A stretch of 64,000 bases of DNA. Source: Nipponacmea schrenckii (lineage: Eukaryota; Mollusca; Gastropoda; Lottiidae). The stretch is taken from NCBI GenBank assembly GCA_030562195.1, contig JAUJPP010000005.1:18153106-18217105 (forward strand), written 5' to 3'. Below, in pieces: positions 1 to 9,887 of the stretch (position 1 is its first letter; every line of letters begins with the position of its first letter). Below the pieces are notes generated by a model, which was given only the letters and a program-made list of their open reading frames with translations, was not told where the DNA came from and ran no database searches. The position numbers and the translations under genes are program-made.

Positions 1-162
1 ATAAGGCATGAACCAATCCTTGGTAGGATTCTTATGAATTTGAGGCAAAGTGTATAAGTGTCTCTCGCGGCAATCAGGTTTGGCAGAAAGATAGTCTTAT
101 TGTTTCTGTTTTAAATGACTTGTTTCAAGTCGGAAAGGATATTGTTTATATTAGCAGTGTCT

Positions 163-647
163 TTAAAAAATTGGCTCCGGTAAAATTCCATAGTTTTTAG
201 GATTATTCAATTGATACTCTGCTTTTGCAAAATAATCTTCCCTATTTAATATAACGCAACATGAACCTTTGTCACTCTTTTTAATTACAATGCTATCGTC
301 TTTTTTAAGTAAATTTAACGCTTCACATTCTACTCGCGTGAGATTAGGCTTCTCGTGTGTTATGGAAAGATTTGATATTTGGTTATTCATACTTGTAAAT
401 ACGTTTAATATTTCTGGATAGATAGCGGTTTAGGTGGTTTCCACGTGGATTTAGGAATAAACATTGTTCTAGCACCGCGTGGAGGGTGGTTTCGAAAAGT
501 GTTTGTACAACTGAAATTTCGTTGAAATCGTTCAATAGACGGATGAAGATAAAAAAGATTAGGTAATTTAGGAATCGGAATAAATTTTAATCCACGATCT
601 AAGATTGAATGCTGGAGGGGTGTGAGAATTTTTAGACTTAAGTTCAC
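163..647 (-). pseudogene. Penelope-like element RT, N-terminal fragment
   Basis: Two minus-strand reading frames, 647-405 and 390-163, join across a frameshift near 390-405. The first carries a motif like the RT-upstream region of PLE proteins (LTPLQHSILDRGLKFIPIPK, then FIPKSTWKPP). The second carries the next conserved block (DDSIVIKKSDKGSCCVILNR, then EDY). The PLE at 56.6-58.9 kb has both blocks (LTAAQKTLLSKGFKFVPTRR; IVIRSSDKSFGVVIMN). The RT catalytic motifs would lie below position 163 and are not visible, so this is a truncated, frame-broken copy. The SGNH-like ORF just upstream in the same orientation may belong to the same element. Family by motif recognition; PLE clade not determined. 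Confidence 0.7.
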
Positions 648-694
648 GACGGTTTTGCCTAGCGGCGGCCTTTCAATATTTTTATCCCCAGTAG

Positions 695-1312
695 TTAGTT
701 TAAAGACTTACCCGGTGGTTGAAGCTGGCGTATCCAAAACAAGTATATATTGTTGGCTGTTTCCGGAGACCAATGAAGATTATCAACTTGTTCGAATTCT
801 ACCTGGTAGGGTGATGGGATTGTTGCGTTCTCAGAGTCGGAGTTCATCATCATATCGTTGAATGTCTTGAGATTCTGCTGGGCTTTCTTAGAGATTTTAT
901 TAGAGATAGGTACACATGTGAAGATGATCTTGGAGCTAGGAAAGATTTGGTTGGCTGTGGCAAAACTGGTCACGATTGTTGAGGCCTACATGCAGAATGA
1001 TCGTAGCCGGTTTATGATCATGGTCGTAAGATTCAAGTATGGACTGGGTGTGATGGATTCGGGCACCAGGGAGTGTATTTCGGTGTCTGGAGCTGTTTTG
1101 GTAATTCGATTGAGGTTTGAGGACCAATAATTAAGGTAGATTTCTGTAGAGCAGGTAGATTCCATGATGACTTGTCCTTGGTTTGGTGATAAAAGGGTTT
1201 GGTAGCGGATAATGGTTGTCGACGGGGTGATAGGTCCTGGATTGGTAGTTGTTACAAATTTGGCATTGGGTACGGACTGAGATCTGGTTCGAGGTGGGGA
1301 TGGTCTGGGCAC
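695..1312 (-). pseudogene. SGNH/GDSL-hydrolase-like ORF of a retroelement
   Basis: Three overlapping minus-strand frames (1312-986, 1127-936, 973-695) form one broken protein. After a Pro/Thr-rich leader come ILHVGLNNRDQ, like the G-x-N block of SGNH hydrolases, then FPSSKIIFTCVPISNK, then the terminal DNLHW, like the Asp-x-x-His block. SGNH/esterase-like domains are known from several eukaryotic retroelement families. The ORF lies directly upstream, in sense, of the PLE-like RT fragment at 163-647, which suggests one decayed element. At least two frameshifts make it non-functional. The nucleophile Ser block is not obvious. Confidence 0.5.
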
Positions 1313-1919
1313 ACGACTTGACTTGGTTTGAGAATTCGGGGTCGTTTGTTGATCTAAAAACTTACAAAAGGAAGAAAGATCGGCGTTACCTGGGTCACGT
1401 GGTGAAGACGAAAGGAAGTATTGGTAATCTATCTGGATGTTAAGAACATTTTGCTCTTAAGTATTCAATTTGTTTATTCAGAAATTTTCTCGAATCAATC
1501 TGAAGTCAGTTGTTGTGATATAATCTTGTTCATGAATTTATTCAATAGAGGTGATCCGAACCATATTTGTACTGTGATCTGACTGGTTAAAATGCTTTAC
1601 CACTAATTTATCGCGATTGTGATAAATATCAAATTTGTGCCCATTGATCTATTTTGAAAACAAGAAATATTGATTTGAAGCTCTCATCATATCTTTTCTA
1701 GAAATTAAGAGTAAGAAGAAAGAAAGTAAGTAGTAAGAAGAAAGAAATTTTAACAAAACCTGATCCGACTGAAAAATCAGAGATCTGTGTTAATAATGTG
1801 TGAATGTGCTGGGGGCGATTCCCAATATAAACTCCATCACTACAAATTTCAAACCGATTGTGTCTACTTCTGTATCTTTTGTTCATGTAGAATTTCAATT
1901 ATTACAAATATAGATATAA
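1313..1919. other. No gene recognised
   Basis: AT-rich sequence without a convincing reading frame. A purine-rich GTAAGAAGAAAG-type simple repeat lies near 1708-1747. Confidence 0.5.
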
Positions 1920-2765
1920 CTAGAACTGCTGACAATTATGATCGTATTTCGACAACCTAAGAATATTATGGAGGTCAGATTTGCAATTGCCAACATCTAG
2001 GCAATATATTGAATTTAATAATTTCAAAGTGATAAACTAATTAGGTCACAACTTCCGTAGCTGTTAGAGATGGCGACAAATATGAAAATTATCAATTTTT
2101 GCTATTTTTAAGTACAAATATCCCTGTGAATTTTTTTAGCAGGACAAATTGAAAAATACCTACATGTAGACAATATAATGAACCTTATTTGACCTACTTT
2201 TCTAGGTTATAGATTAAGTGGGTCAACCCTTCCGTAGGCGTTAAAGTGACCTAAATTGGAAAAAAATTCAAATTCGAATATATTGAAATTCGAAATTAAA
2301 AAATAGCTCTTCATAGAAATGTGGCCAATGATCAAATGTATCCATGTGCTAAATTCCATTGAAATCGGTCAATCAACAGTGCCTGAATTAGAACTTGATA
2401 AATTGTAACCAATATTCAAAATATTGGCCAATATGGCAGCTCGAGCTTTTTTTTTTAGATCATATCGATTACTATTGACAAGTAATTCATAAGACATTAG
2501 ACAGCTTGCACTTGTCTCCTAGCTGCTATAGACCGGAAGTTATGTAATTTGACGCCAAACCGGAAGTTGAAATTTATGAAAACCGATCGAAAGAGAACTG
2601 ACAATAAAGATGCAAGAACAAAACAAAACCCCTCAATTTCCGGTTCTTACTTTCGGTTTTGTTTTATTTTGATAATAGTAATTATTCAAAGGTCACATAT
2701 AAAATCGAATTGCCTGTACCTAATACCAGTGTGATGGCTTGTCTGAGAATCGCAAAAAAATAAAT
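1920..2765 (-). mobile_element. Divergent B-type element (hairpin + CTAG end)
   Basis: Aligns by eye, with many substitutions, to the reverse complement of the B elements at 18673-19758 and 22760-23846. The shared order is CTAG and a short hairpin (AATTG/CAGTT with one wobble) at 1920, then the ATATTGAAT block, the AGGTCACA...CTTCCGTAG block, and ACCGGAAGT near 2530-2570. Read on the minus strand it starts in a T-rich run and ends in CTAG. On the other side lie two 54-bp repeats also seen at the left end of the 18-kb array. It is an older relative of that family. Confidence 0.6.
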
Positions 2766-2799
2766 AAATATAATCCTAATGATAACGAAATCTAATACT

Positions 2800-2907
2800 T
2801 TTTCGACCAAACTGGAAATACGTAAATATAACAATCCGAACGATTACAATACGTTTTCGACCAAAGTGGAAATGCGTAAATATAACAATCCGAACGATTA
2901 AAATACG
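2800..2907 (-). repeat. Two 54-bp core repeats
   Basis: TTTTCGACCAAACTGG starts at 2800 and its copy (AAAGTGG variant) at 2854, giving an exact 54-bp period. The unit reappears in reverse at about 9783-9835. It abuts the B-type tail, as core repeats abut the right tail in HINE/pearl-like elements. Confidence 0.7.
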
Positions 2908-2911
2908 TTTT

Positions 2912-3525
2912 AATGATAATGAAATGATGGTTTTGTGTCATACTCTCCTTTATTAACCTTATTGGCTTATGAAGACCGGTAACGCAATACAGTGTGCATT
3001 TAGCCATTTTAGGCAATATTTCCAGGACATTATCTCAACTCCTTTTGCGATTTGCAACTGTTAAGGGCTCAAGTGATGGCCCTAAATGTAACTATAAATT
3101 TGCAATGACCTTTTTGTTCTCTCCCAATTTTGAGGAGGTTATTATTAGCTTAAATTATTCTATTATACAACGTGGTAAAACATGTTTTAAAGTAAAAAAT
3201 AGCCTTTCTTCCATGCCAGGTGGGTTTGCCAACTACAAGCTGGTAGAAAGAGTCATTAAATGTGAATCTAATTCATTAGTTAGTATTTTTGTAAAATATA
3301 GTTATCTTTCTTTCACAAAAAAATCTATAAAAAAATAAAGTTACAAGTTTTAGCTAAAGATAAAAAAAATGTGAATTTTCCACCATTTTTTGATGAAAAT
3401 TATATAAGTTTAAACAGCGATATTTAGAAACCATTTCAAATTGACATCATTTCTATCGTGGGCACCACTTGTAATTAATTATAATGATTATTCCTTTGTC
3501 TTTTGAAGGTTGGTGAGGTATCAAG
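2912..3525. other. Non-coding flank with diverged dispersed repeat
   Basis: 2960-3065 (TTATGAAGACCGGTAACGC and following) is a diverged relative of a block at 6335-6440 and its inverted copy at 8300-8420. The stretch 3484-3508 (pyrimidine-rich, ending TTTTGAAG) could be a 3' splice site just before the Cupin_5 start, implying an upstream non-coding exon outside view. No other gene seen. Confidence 0.4.
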
Positions 3526-4256
3526 ATGCTGTCGAATCTAACAGCCAAGGATGTGATAAAAGAGCTTGGTCTAATTCCACACTGTGAAGGCGGATACTTC
3601 CGAGAGTTTTACCGGTCTGGTAGCGTCCCAATGTCAACAAAGGGGTGTACAGATTTAACAACCCCAAGTCTATTTACAATAAAATCGGCCGAAAAACCTT
3701 TACAATATTTCATGAGACGAGCAGTAAAACAAATGAATATGAATCGTTGACGCTTGCATTCGACCGTTCAGAAAGACGTCCAGATCACGACGTACGCCGT
3801 AACTGTCTTACGTCCATATATTATATGGTAACTACAGATCAACATCTGTCTTTGGCTGTAAATCTATCTGATCATGTTCATTTTTATCACGGTGGAGCAT
3901 CATTTGAATATTTCACATATGATCCAAATACGAAGGTGATGAATCGAGCTGTTCTTGGCCCGGATTTAAAGAATGGTGACAAATTACAAGTTGCTGTACC
4001 CGGGGGAATCTGGAAATGTGGTAGGTTGAGAACAGCATGTTCTAATCTAGAAAACACAAATTCAGATTTCTGTTTAATTGGTGAAGCGGTTGCTCCTGGT
4101 TTCGATTTTTATGATTTTAGTTGGATAACTCCAGAACAATTGAAGAATGCTAAACCAGAAGTACAATCTATTTTAAAACATTTTCTACATCGTGATATTA
4201 ACGTAGTGTGCGATCAGAAGTCTACTATATCAGACGCCTTATCGTTCTATGATTAG
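3526..4256 (+). CDS. Cupin_5 (DUF985) family protein, frame break or short intron
   Basis: The N-terminal part (ATG 3526) reads LGLIPHCEGGYFREFYRS, the start signature of Cupin_5/DUF985 proteins. The rest is in another frame: RRNCLTSIYYM, HVHFYHGGASFEYFTYD, VPGGIWKCGRL, CLIGEAVAPGFDFYDFSW, stop at 4254-4256. These match the two conserved beta-barrel motif regions. Family members are small single-domain cupins of mostly unknown biochemical role. Between YRS and RRNCL lie about 45 poorly conserved residues spanning the frame change. A 152-nt intron, 3620-3771 (GTAGCG...TTCAG), would restore the frame and shorten this loop to family-like length, but its pyrimidine tract is weak. The alternative is an indel, making a pseudogene. 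An AATAAA follows 47 bp after the stop. This is the only host-type gene in the first 30 kb besides one candidate exon. Confidence 0.75.
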
Positions 4257-4302
4257 TAACTTAACTTTTGTAGAAATATTTACCATTACATAGAATTTGA
4301 CT

Positions 4303-4308
4303 AATAAA
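4303..4308 (+). promoter_or_regulatory. Polyadenylation signal AATAAA
   Basis: Canonical AATAAA 47 bp downstream of the Cupin_5 stop codon, in an otherwise non-coding stretch. Position fits a short 3' UTR. Confidence 0.55.
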
Positions 4309-4723
4309 ATATTTCATAAAGGCAGATCATTGATTCAATTTATCTTGAAAAAAAGCGTCTGAAACCAGAGAGCTAAATAGTTTTTTCAGATAGCCAGTTA
4401 TCAACAGACCCGTTCCACAAAATAATCCTACGATAAGAATTTGTAGCAGGTTCAGAATTGTACATTAATGTCAACCATACATACAGCAAAATTATTGATT
4501 GTAGAGGTTACTTGTAGAACGAGGTTATGGATTGATTAGCATACAATTTAATTAAATAAATGAGATAAAAGGAATTTTCTTAATTATCAAACATATTAAT
4601 TATCAAACATATAGTAATTTTCTAAAATTTCCACTAACATCCAAGTAGCCCCTTGATCAAAGTGAATTTGTTTTAAAAAGGGTTAACTTATTAGTTTCAC
4701 CTTAGTTTATCAGTTTTTGGTAA

Positions 4724-6469
4724 TAAACACGTTGAAAATTCATTTTAAAACAGAATTTAAAAAGATATATCATTTAATTCAAGATTGAACTAGATACAGT
4801 GAGGTGGCTAAAATTTGCTTTCTAAAAGCATACAATGAATGTGATACAGAATTTTATGTTGAATATATATATTTTATTGTTTCGATTCATAATACATAAT
4901 AAGAACATTCCGACTTTTTTTTATTGCAACCATCGTCAAGAACACATGTTTTTCAATTCCCGGATATCAAGACTGAAAATGACCTGTCGGAGTGTCGGAG
5001 CATGTCAGAGAAACAAAGACACCGGTTTTTGGCTTTTATATATCAATGGTTCAATATTATTAGTTGGAACCTTTAGAATAAATTAGGAAACATATTACGT
5101 TAATATGGATGTGAATTTTGCTTAAATCCGTTAAGTACATATTTTTACATCTAACAAAACCCATAACAAACTGATGAAGTTAATATAATATATAAATAAA
5201 CTTTTCAAATAGTTTTAACGATGTTTAAAAAGGAAAGGTTGGATATATTTTGCATCTGCCAAGGGCCAAACAAATTGAAGGAAAATTAATAATTATTTTT
5301 ATAAGAAAAGGAGGTATAATCTTATAGTTTTTGGACTTGAATAAAAAGTTTAAGAGCTGATATTGTAGTTTATGAAAATTAGCATACAATGAATGTGATA
5401 CAGAATTTTATGTTGAATATATATATTTTATTGTTTCGATTCATAATACATAATAAGAACATTCCGACTTTTTTTTATTGCAACCATCGTCAAGAACACA
5501 TGTTTTTCAATTCCCGGATATCAAGACTGAAAATGACCTGTCGGAGTGTCGGAGCATGTCAGAGAAACAAAGACACCGGTTTTTGGCTTTTATATATCAA
5601 TGGTTCAATATTATTAGTTGGAACCTTTAGAATAAATTAGGAAACATATTACGTTAATATGGATGTGAATTTTGCTTAAATCCGTTAAGTACATATTTTT
5701 ACATCTAACAAAACCCATAACAAACTGATGAAGTTAATATAATATATAAATAAACTTTTCAAATAGTTTTAACGATGTTTAAAAAGGAAAGGTTGGATAT
5801 ATTTTGCATCTGCCAAGGGCCAAACAAATTGAAGGAAAATTAATAATTATTTTTATAAGAAAAGGAGGTATAATCTTATAGTTTTTGGACTTGAATAAAA
5901 AGTTTAAAAGCTGATATTGTAGTTTATGAAAATTAAACCTTATTGAGTTATAATTGTGTTTATTAACGCAACATATACAAGTATATCAAAGAAATTTTAA
6001 AATATAAACTTCATAAGCAATATGGTTATCAATAGTGTAAGAGATTGGTACAAAGGTGGTGCTGAACTGAATTCTCCGCTTTCAAATCCGGCCTCTCCTC
6101 TACAGACTTCTGGATTTGTCAGTTTAATCAATTCCAAAAACGTTATTTTAGTTTCTGGACATTCAAACATGCTTTAAAATACTGCTTTAATAGAAATCGG
6201 AGAGGAGGTGCAGCGATTTCAAGCGGCAAGGCCAAGGGAACTTACTATGTGAATATATATATATAAAGATTTGCGAAGATTGATTGAAATGATATGAAAT
6301 GAATGGAATTTTACGACGTACTCTTCTGCACCTTATGAGCTAATGAAGACGGGCAACGACATGCAGTGAGCCATGAGGGAAATTTTGCCAGGACAGCGGC
6401 ATTAGCCTACTCTTTTAGCGATTTCCAACTGTCGTGGGATCTTTACGTGCACAGCCTGTAGCAAAAGAG
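4724..6469 (+). repeat. Left arm of long inverted duplication
   Basis: Nearly identical, in inverse orientation, to 8286-9477. The arm starts at TAAACACGTTG and ends at GCAAAAGAG. It is 554 bp longer than the right arm because of an internal tandem duplication (4827-5934). Short frames inside are mirrored in the other arm and have no recognisable product. Confidence 0.85.
4827..5934 (+). repeat. 554-bp tandem duplication (two copies)
   Basis: AGCATACAATGAATGTGATA occurs at 4827 and 5381, and the 554-bp units are virtually identical. The right inverted arm holds one copy, so the doubling occurred, or was introduced by assembly, in the left arm only. Confidence 0.9.
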
Positions 6470-8285
6470 GCTTCGGTTTATTATGATAGGATTGCATTTA
6501 AAGGATTCGAAACAAGGACAATAACTATTGTTTTAGTTATTTCGTAATACTAATACATGTATATATAATAATGTGTCATATTACTACATCTACTTACCCA
6601 CATGTGTAAGACTTCATTTCATCGTAAGTAGGATTTGAAGAAGGTGCTGTTAATCCCTTACCGAATCAAGGGGCTAATTCTTCAATTACACCAATTGCAC
6701 AAGTAAAGTCATAAGCTGAAATTGAGAAGTACAATTAGAAATGGAATAACATTATATTTCAAAAGTAGTATCTAAGTACAATCTAACCAACGTCAGCAGT
6801 ATACATTCCTGTATTTTCCCTAGAATGAACCATCTTTCCGCTTTGAATTTAAAAACAAATATATTTGGAAATACATTGCCAATGAACAATATTAATTATA
6901 TAAGTTTTGTCAAAATATGGGAATAATTGTACCTTTTAGGGTGTTTATAAGTTTTACAAGTAATAGAGTGAACACGCTAGGTCGAACACAACATTTCGGT
7001 GAAAAGTATCAGATCATCACGCAAATCGACAGGGATCATCTTCATAATGACACTGCAATAAGTTATCTCTACAAACACTTGTTAAAGAACGAAGTAGCTG
7101 CACATCCAAACTAGGAAAACGTCTTTGATGTGTGACAAATATCACAAATATCATTTTTAGTCGAGAATGTGAAATAGTCGTTCAAAGTTGCAATATGTCA
7201 ATTTTCCTTTCGGCAATAAAACCGGAAGCTGTAATTTTTAACCAAAATCAATAAATCTATAGATAGCAAGGGTCAAGGACTAAAACTGAAGGTCACGGTC
7301 ACGAAATATAGACATTTGCATTTAAACAAAAGTCAAAAGAACTAAATTCAAAACTTTGTTTAAAGGAAATTTACGGGTTACACGGGTTTGATTGAACCAA
7401 AATCTTACAAATCGGATATTAAATGGGGAACTTATTAGGCTTAAACTTTAAAAAAACCGCACCATTCTCATGTAACAGCTTATGTATCTCTCTGGTTTTG
7501 ATGTTTTCGAATGGTTCGAATTACATAGTAGAATGTGTATTTTTTTTAGCCATTTATATATTGTACCAGAAGAGGGTTCAACGAACATTACTTTATAAAC
7601 AGCTGGAAATTCCAGAGCCCAAACCGGAAGTGATTTGAAAGAGTAGAGGCTCTGAGTTTTATTTCAATTTCCTTTTGATAATTAGCGAGTAATTCTTTAA
7701 AAAATATCAAAATTTTGATAAAACACCATAAAATAGATTGCTCGAAGTAAATCACAACCAGGTCAATCAAATATATTATGCAATAGGTCACTTCCTCATT
7801 AGCAACGTATTTCATTTTTTATAATTATTCATATTAGCGATATTGACAACTACTCATTTAAAGACATTTGATGAAAACAGAAAAACTCTACCATTTCTGG
7901 CTGTGCTAATTGCCTACAACGTACTCTGTTCTTGTTAAAATATTTATCCAAGGTTGATTATGTAACTTACCGTCGATTCGGGTACACATATAATTTATTG
8001 TTTTCTCATACATTTCATTTGTAGGAAATAGGGTTTTAAAGTTATCATCATAACATTTCAGAAGTGCGTCATTTATACATTTCAAGAGGGAGATGAACTC
8101 GGTCTTTTTACTGAAATATAACATACATCACAAAAATCACAATAAAATAAAAAAATAATTAAATGAATTTTACATATACATACTACTCAGCAACTATATA
8201 GGTAATTATCTCGGGCAACGCCATTCAGTGTGCAATCTGTTATCAGATGCTTTTCCAATTTGCAACTATATTCTATTCTATATAT
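6470..8285. other. Spacer between the inverted arms
   Basis: Unique AT-rich DNA of 1.8 kb. It holds a diverged pearl-like core repeat at 6960-7065 (CATTTCGGTGAAAAGTATCA, then GGGATCATCTTCATAATGAC) and ACCGGAAG motifs at 7210 and 7622 shared with U/B elements. A candidate minus-strand exon at 7971-8110 is listed separately. Confidence 0.6.
7971..8110 (-). CDS. Candidate internal exon, unrecognised protein
   Basis: A 140-nt open stretch with good splice borders: acceptor TATGTTATATTTCAG before 8110 and donor GTAAGT at 7970-7965. It encodes KKTEFISLLKCINDALLKCY, continues DDNFKTLFPTNEMYEKTINY and ends MCTRID. Amino-acid use is protein-like and not repetitive. The exon begins with the last base of a codon and ends with the first base of one. 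I do not recognise the family. No partner exon was found nearby; upstream sequence is the inverted arm. It may be a relic of a host gene split by the rearrangement. Confidence 0.4.
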
Positions 8286-9477
8286 CTCTTTTGCTACAGG
8301 CTGTGCACGTAAAGATCCCACGACAGTTGGAAATCGCTAAAAGAGTAGGCTAATGCCGCTGTCCTGGCAAAATTTCCCTCATGGCTCACTGCATGTCGTT
8401 GCCCGTCTTCATTAGCTCATAAGGTGCAGAAGAGTACGTCGTAAAATTCCATTCATTTCATATCATTTCAATCAATCTTCGCAAATCTTTATATATATAT
8501 ATTCACATAGTAAGTTCCCTTGGCCTTGCCGCTTGAAATCGCTGCACCTCCTCTCCGATTTCTATTAAAGCAGTATTTTAAAGCATGTTTGAATGTCCAG
8601 AAACTAAAATAACGTTTTTGGAATTGATTAAACTGACAAATCCAGAAGTCTGTAGAGGAGAGGCCGGATTTGAAAGCGGAGAATTCAGTTCAGCACCACC
8701 TTTGTACCAATCTCTTACACTATTGATAACCATATTGCTTATGAAGTTTATATTTTAAAATTTCTTTGATATACTTGTATATGTTGCGTTAATAAACACA
8801 ATTATAACTCAATAAGGTTTAATTTTCATAAACTACAATATCAGCTCTTAAACTTTTTATTCAAGTCCAAAAACTATAAGATTATACCTCCTTTTCTTAT
8901 AAAAATAATTATTAATTTTCCTTCAATTTGTTTGGCCCTTGGCAGATGCAAAATATATCCAACCTTTCCTTTTTAAACATCGTTAAAACTATTTGAAAAG
9001 TTTATTTATATATTATATTAACTTCATCAGTTTGTTATGGGTTTTGTTAGATGTAAAAATATGTACTTAACGGATTTAAGCAAAATTCACATCCATATTA
9101 ACGTAATAAGTTTCCTAATTTATTCTAAAGGTTCCAACTAATAATATTGAACCATTGATATATAAAAGCCAAAAACCGGTGTCTTTGTTTCTCTGACATG
9201 CTCCGACACTCCGACAGGTCATTTTCAGTCTTGATATCCGGGAATTGAAAAACATGTGTTCTTGACGATGGTTGCAATAAAAAAAAGTCGGAATGTTCTT
9301 ATTATGTATTATGAATCGAAACAATAAAATATATATATTCAACATAAAATTCTGTATCATATTCATTGTATGCTTTTAGAAAGCAAATTTTAGCCACCTC
9401 ACTGTATCTAGTTCAATCTTGAATTAAATGATATATCTTTTTAAATTCTGTTTTAAAATGAATTTTCAACGTGTTTA
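8286..9477 (-). repeat. Right arm of long inverted duplication
   Basis: Reverse complement of 4724-6469 with a single copy of the 554-bp unit. The arm ends at 9477, where LINE-derived sequence begins at about 9480. Confidence 0.85.
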
Positions 9478-9479
9478 CC

Positions 9480-9573
9480 TATTTTTGTAAGACAATGTTT
9501 AATTTGGTTCATCGCTTTGAGAGCTTGATTTGATAGATAACTACAACACATATTCCACTTTAAACGGTTCGAG
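9480..9573 (-). pseudogene. LINE RT fragment, inverted
   Basis: Matches plus-strand 37942-38033, the antisense of the LINE region around ALKAMNQIKHCLTKIG, so it is a minus-strand piece of the RT C-terminal part. It abuts a plus-strand RT N-terminal piece at 9580. Because the sense copy still contains this same region (28980-29085), it is not a simple twin-priming inversion. Confidence 0.8.
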
Positions 9574-9579
9574 AGAGTT

Positions 9580-9740
9580 TAGGAGAAACTTTTAAAATCA
9601 TTTCGAGCATGTAACTCAGAGACAAAGCTGCAAGAATATTGCGAAGCAAAGAGAAATTACAACCGCCTATGTCTGGAAAAGAAAACAACATACAATGAAA
9701 AAATTAAAAGCGATCTGACAAGCTATGCAAGAGACAATAA
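9580..9740 (+). pseudogene. LINE copy 1, segment 5' of the 18-kb insertion
   Basis: Sense-strand LINE sequence (SFRACNSETKLQEYCEAKRN, then LTSYARDNN) matching minus-strand 39380-39222 of the second copy. It stops at AATAA/TT, and the LINE reading resumes at 27885 with CTGTTTCC; the intact copy reads straight through. So 9580-9740 and 27885-30089 are one interrupted LINE. Confidence 0.85.
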
Positions 9741-9742
9741 TT

Positions 9743-9887
9743 GCAGTGCGTTCTTCGAACGCACTGCTTTGTTTTCGAAATGACTATTTACGTATTTCGA
9801 CTTTGGCGAAAACGTATTGTAATCGTTCGGATTATTTTATTGCAGTGCGTTCTTCGAACGCACTGCTTTGTTTTCGAAATGACTATT
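9743..9887 (+). repeat. 99-bp repeat with perfect palindrome, 1.5 copies
   Basis: A 25-bp hairpin (arms GCAGTGCGTTC and GAACGCACTGC, loop TTC) occurs at 9743-9767 and 9842-9866, each followed by TTTGTTTTCGAAATGACTAT. Between them lies the reverse form of the 54-bp repeat at 2800-2907. It forms the left terminus of the 18-kb insertion. Confidence 0.85.

Noticed and set aside
2994..3338. 114-codon ORF upstream of the Cupin_5 gene
   Set aside because: It begins inside a dispersed repeat, ends in low-complexity Lys/Ser, and has no domain or splice support.
9480..9740. Twin-priming 5' inversion of LINE copy 1
   Set aside because: The inverted piece duplicates a region still present in the sense part downstream. 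True twin-priming would split, not duplicate, it.
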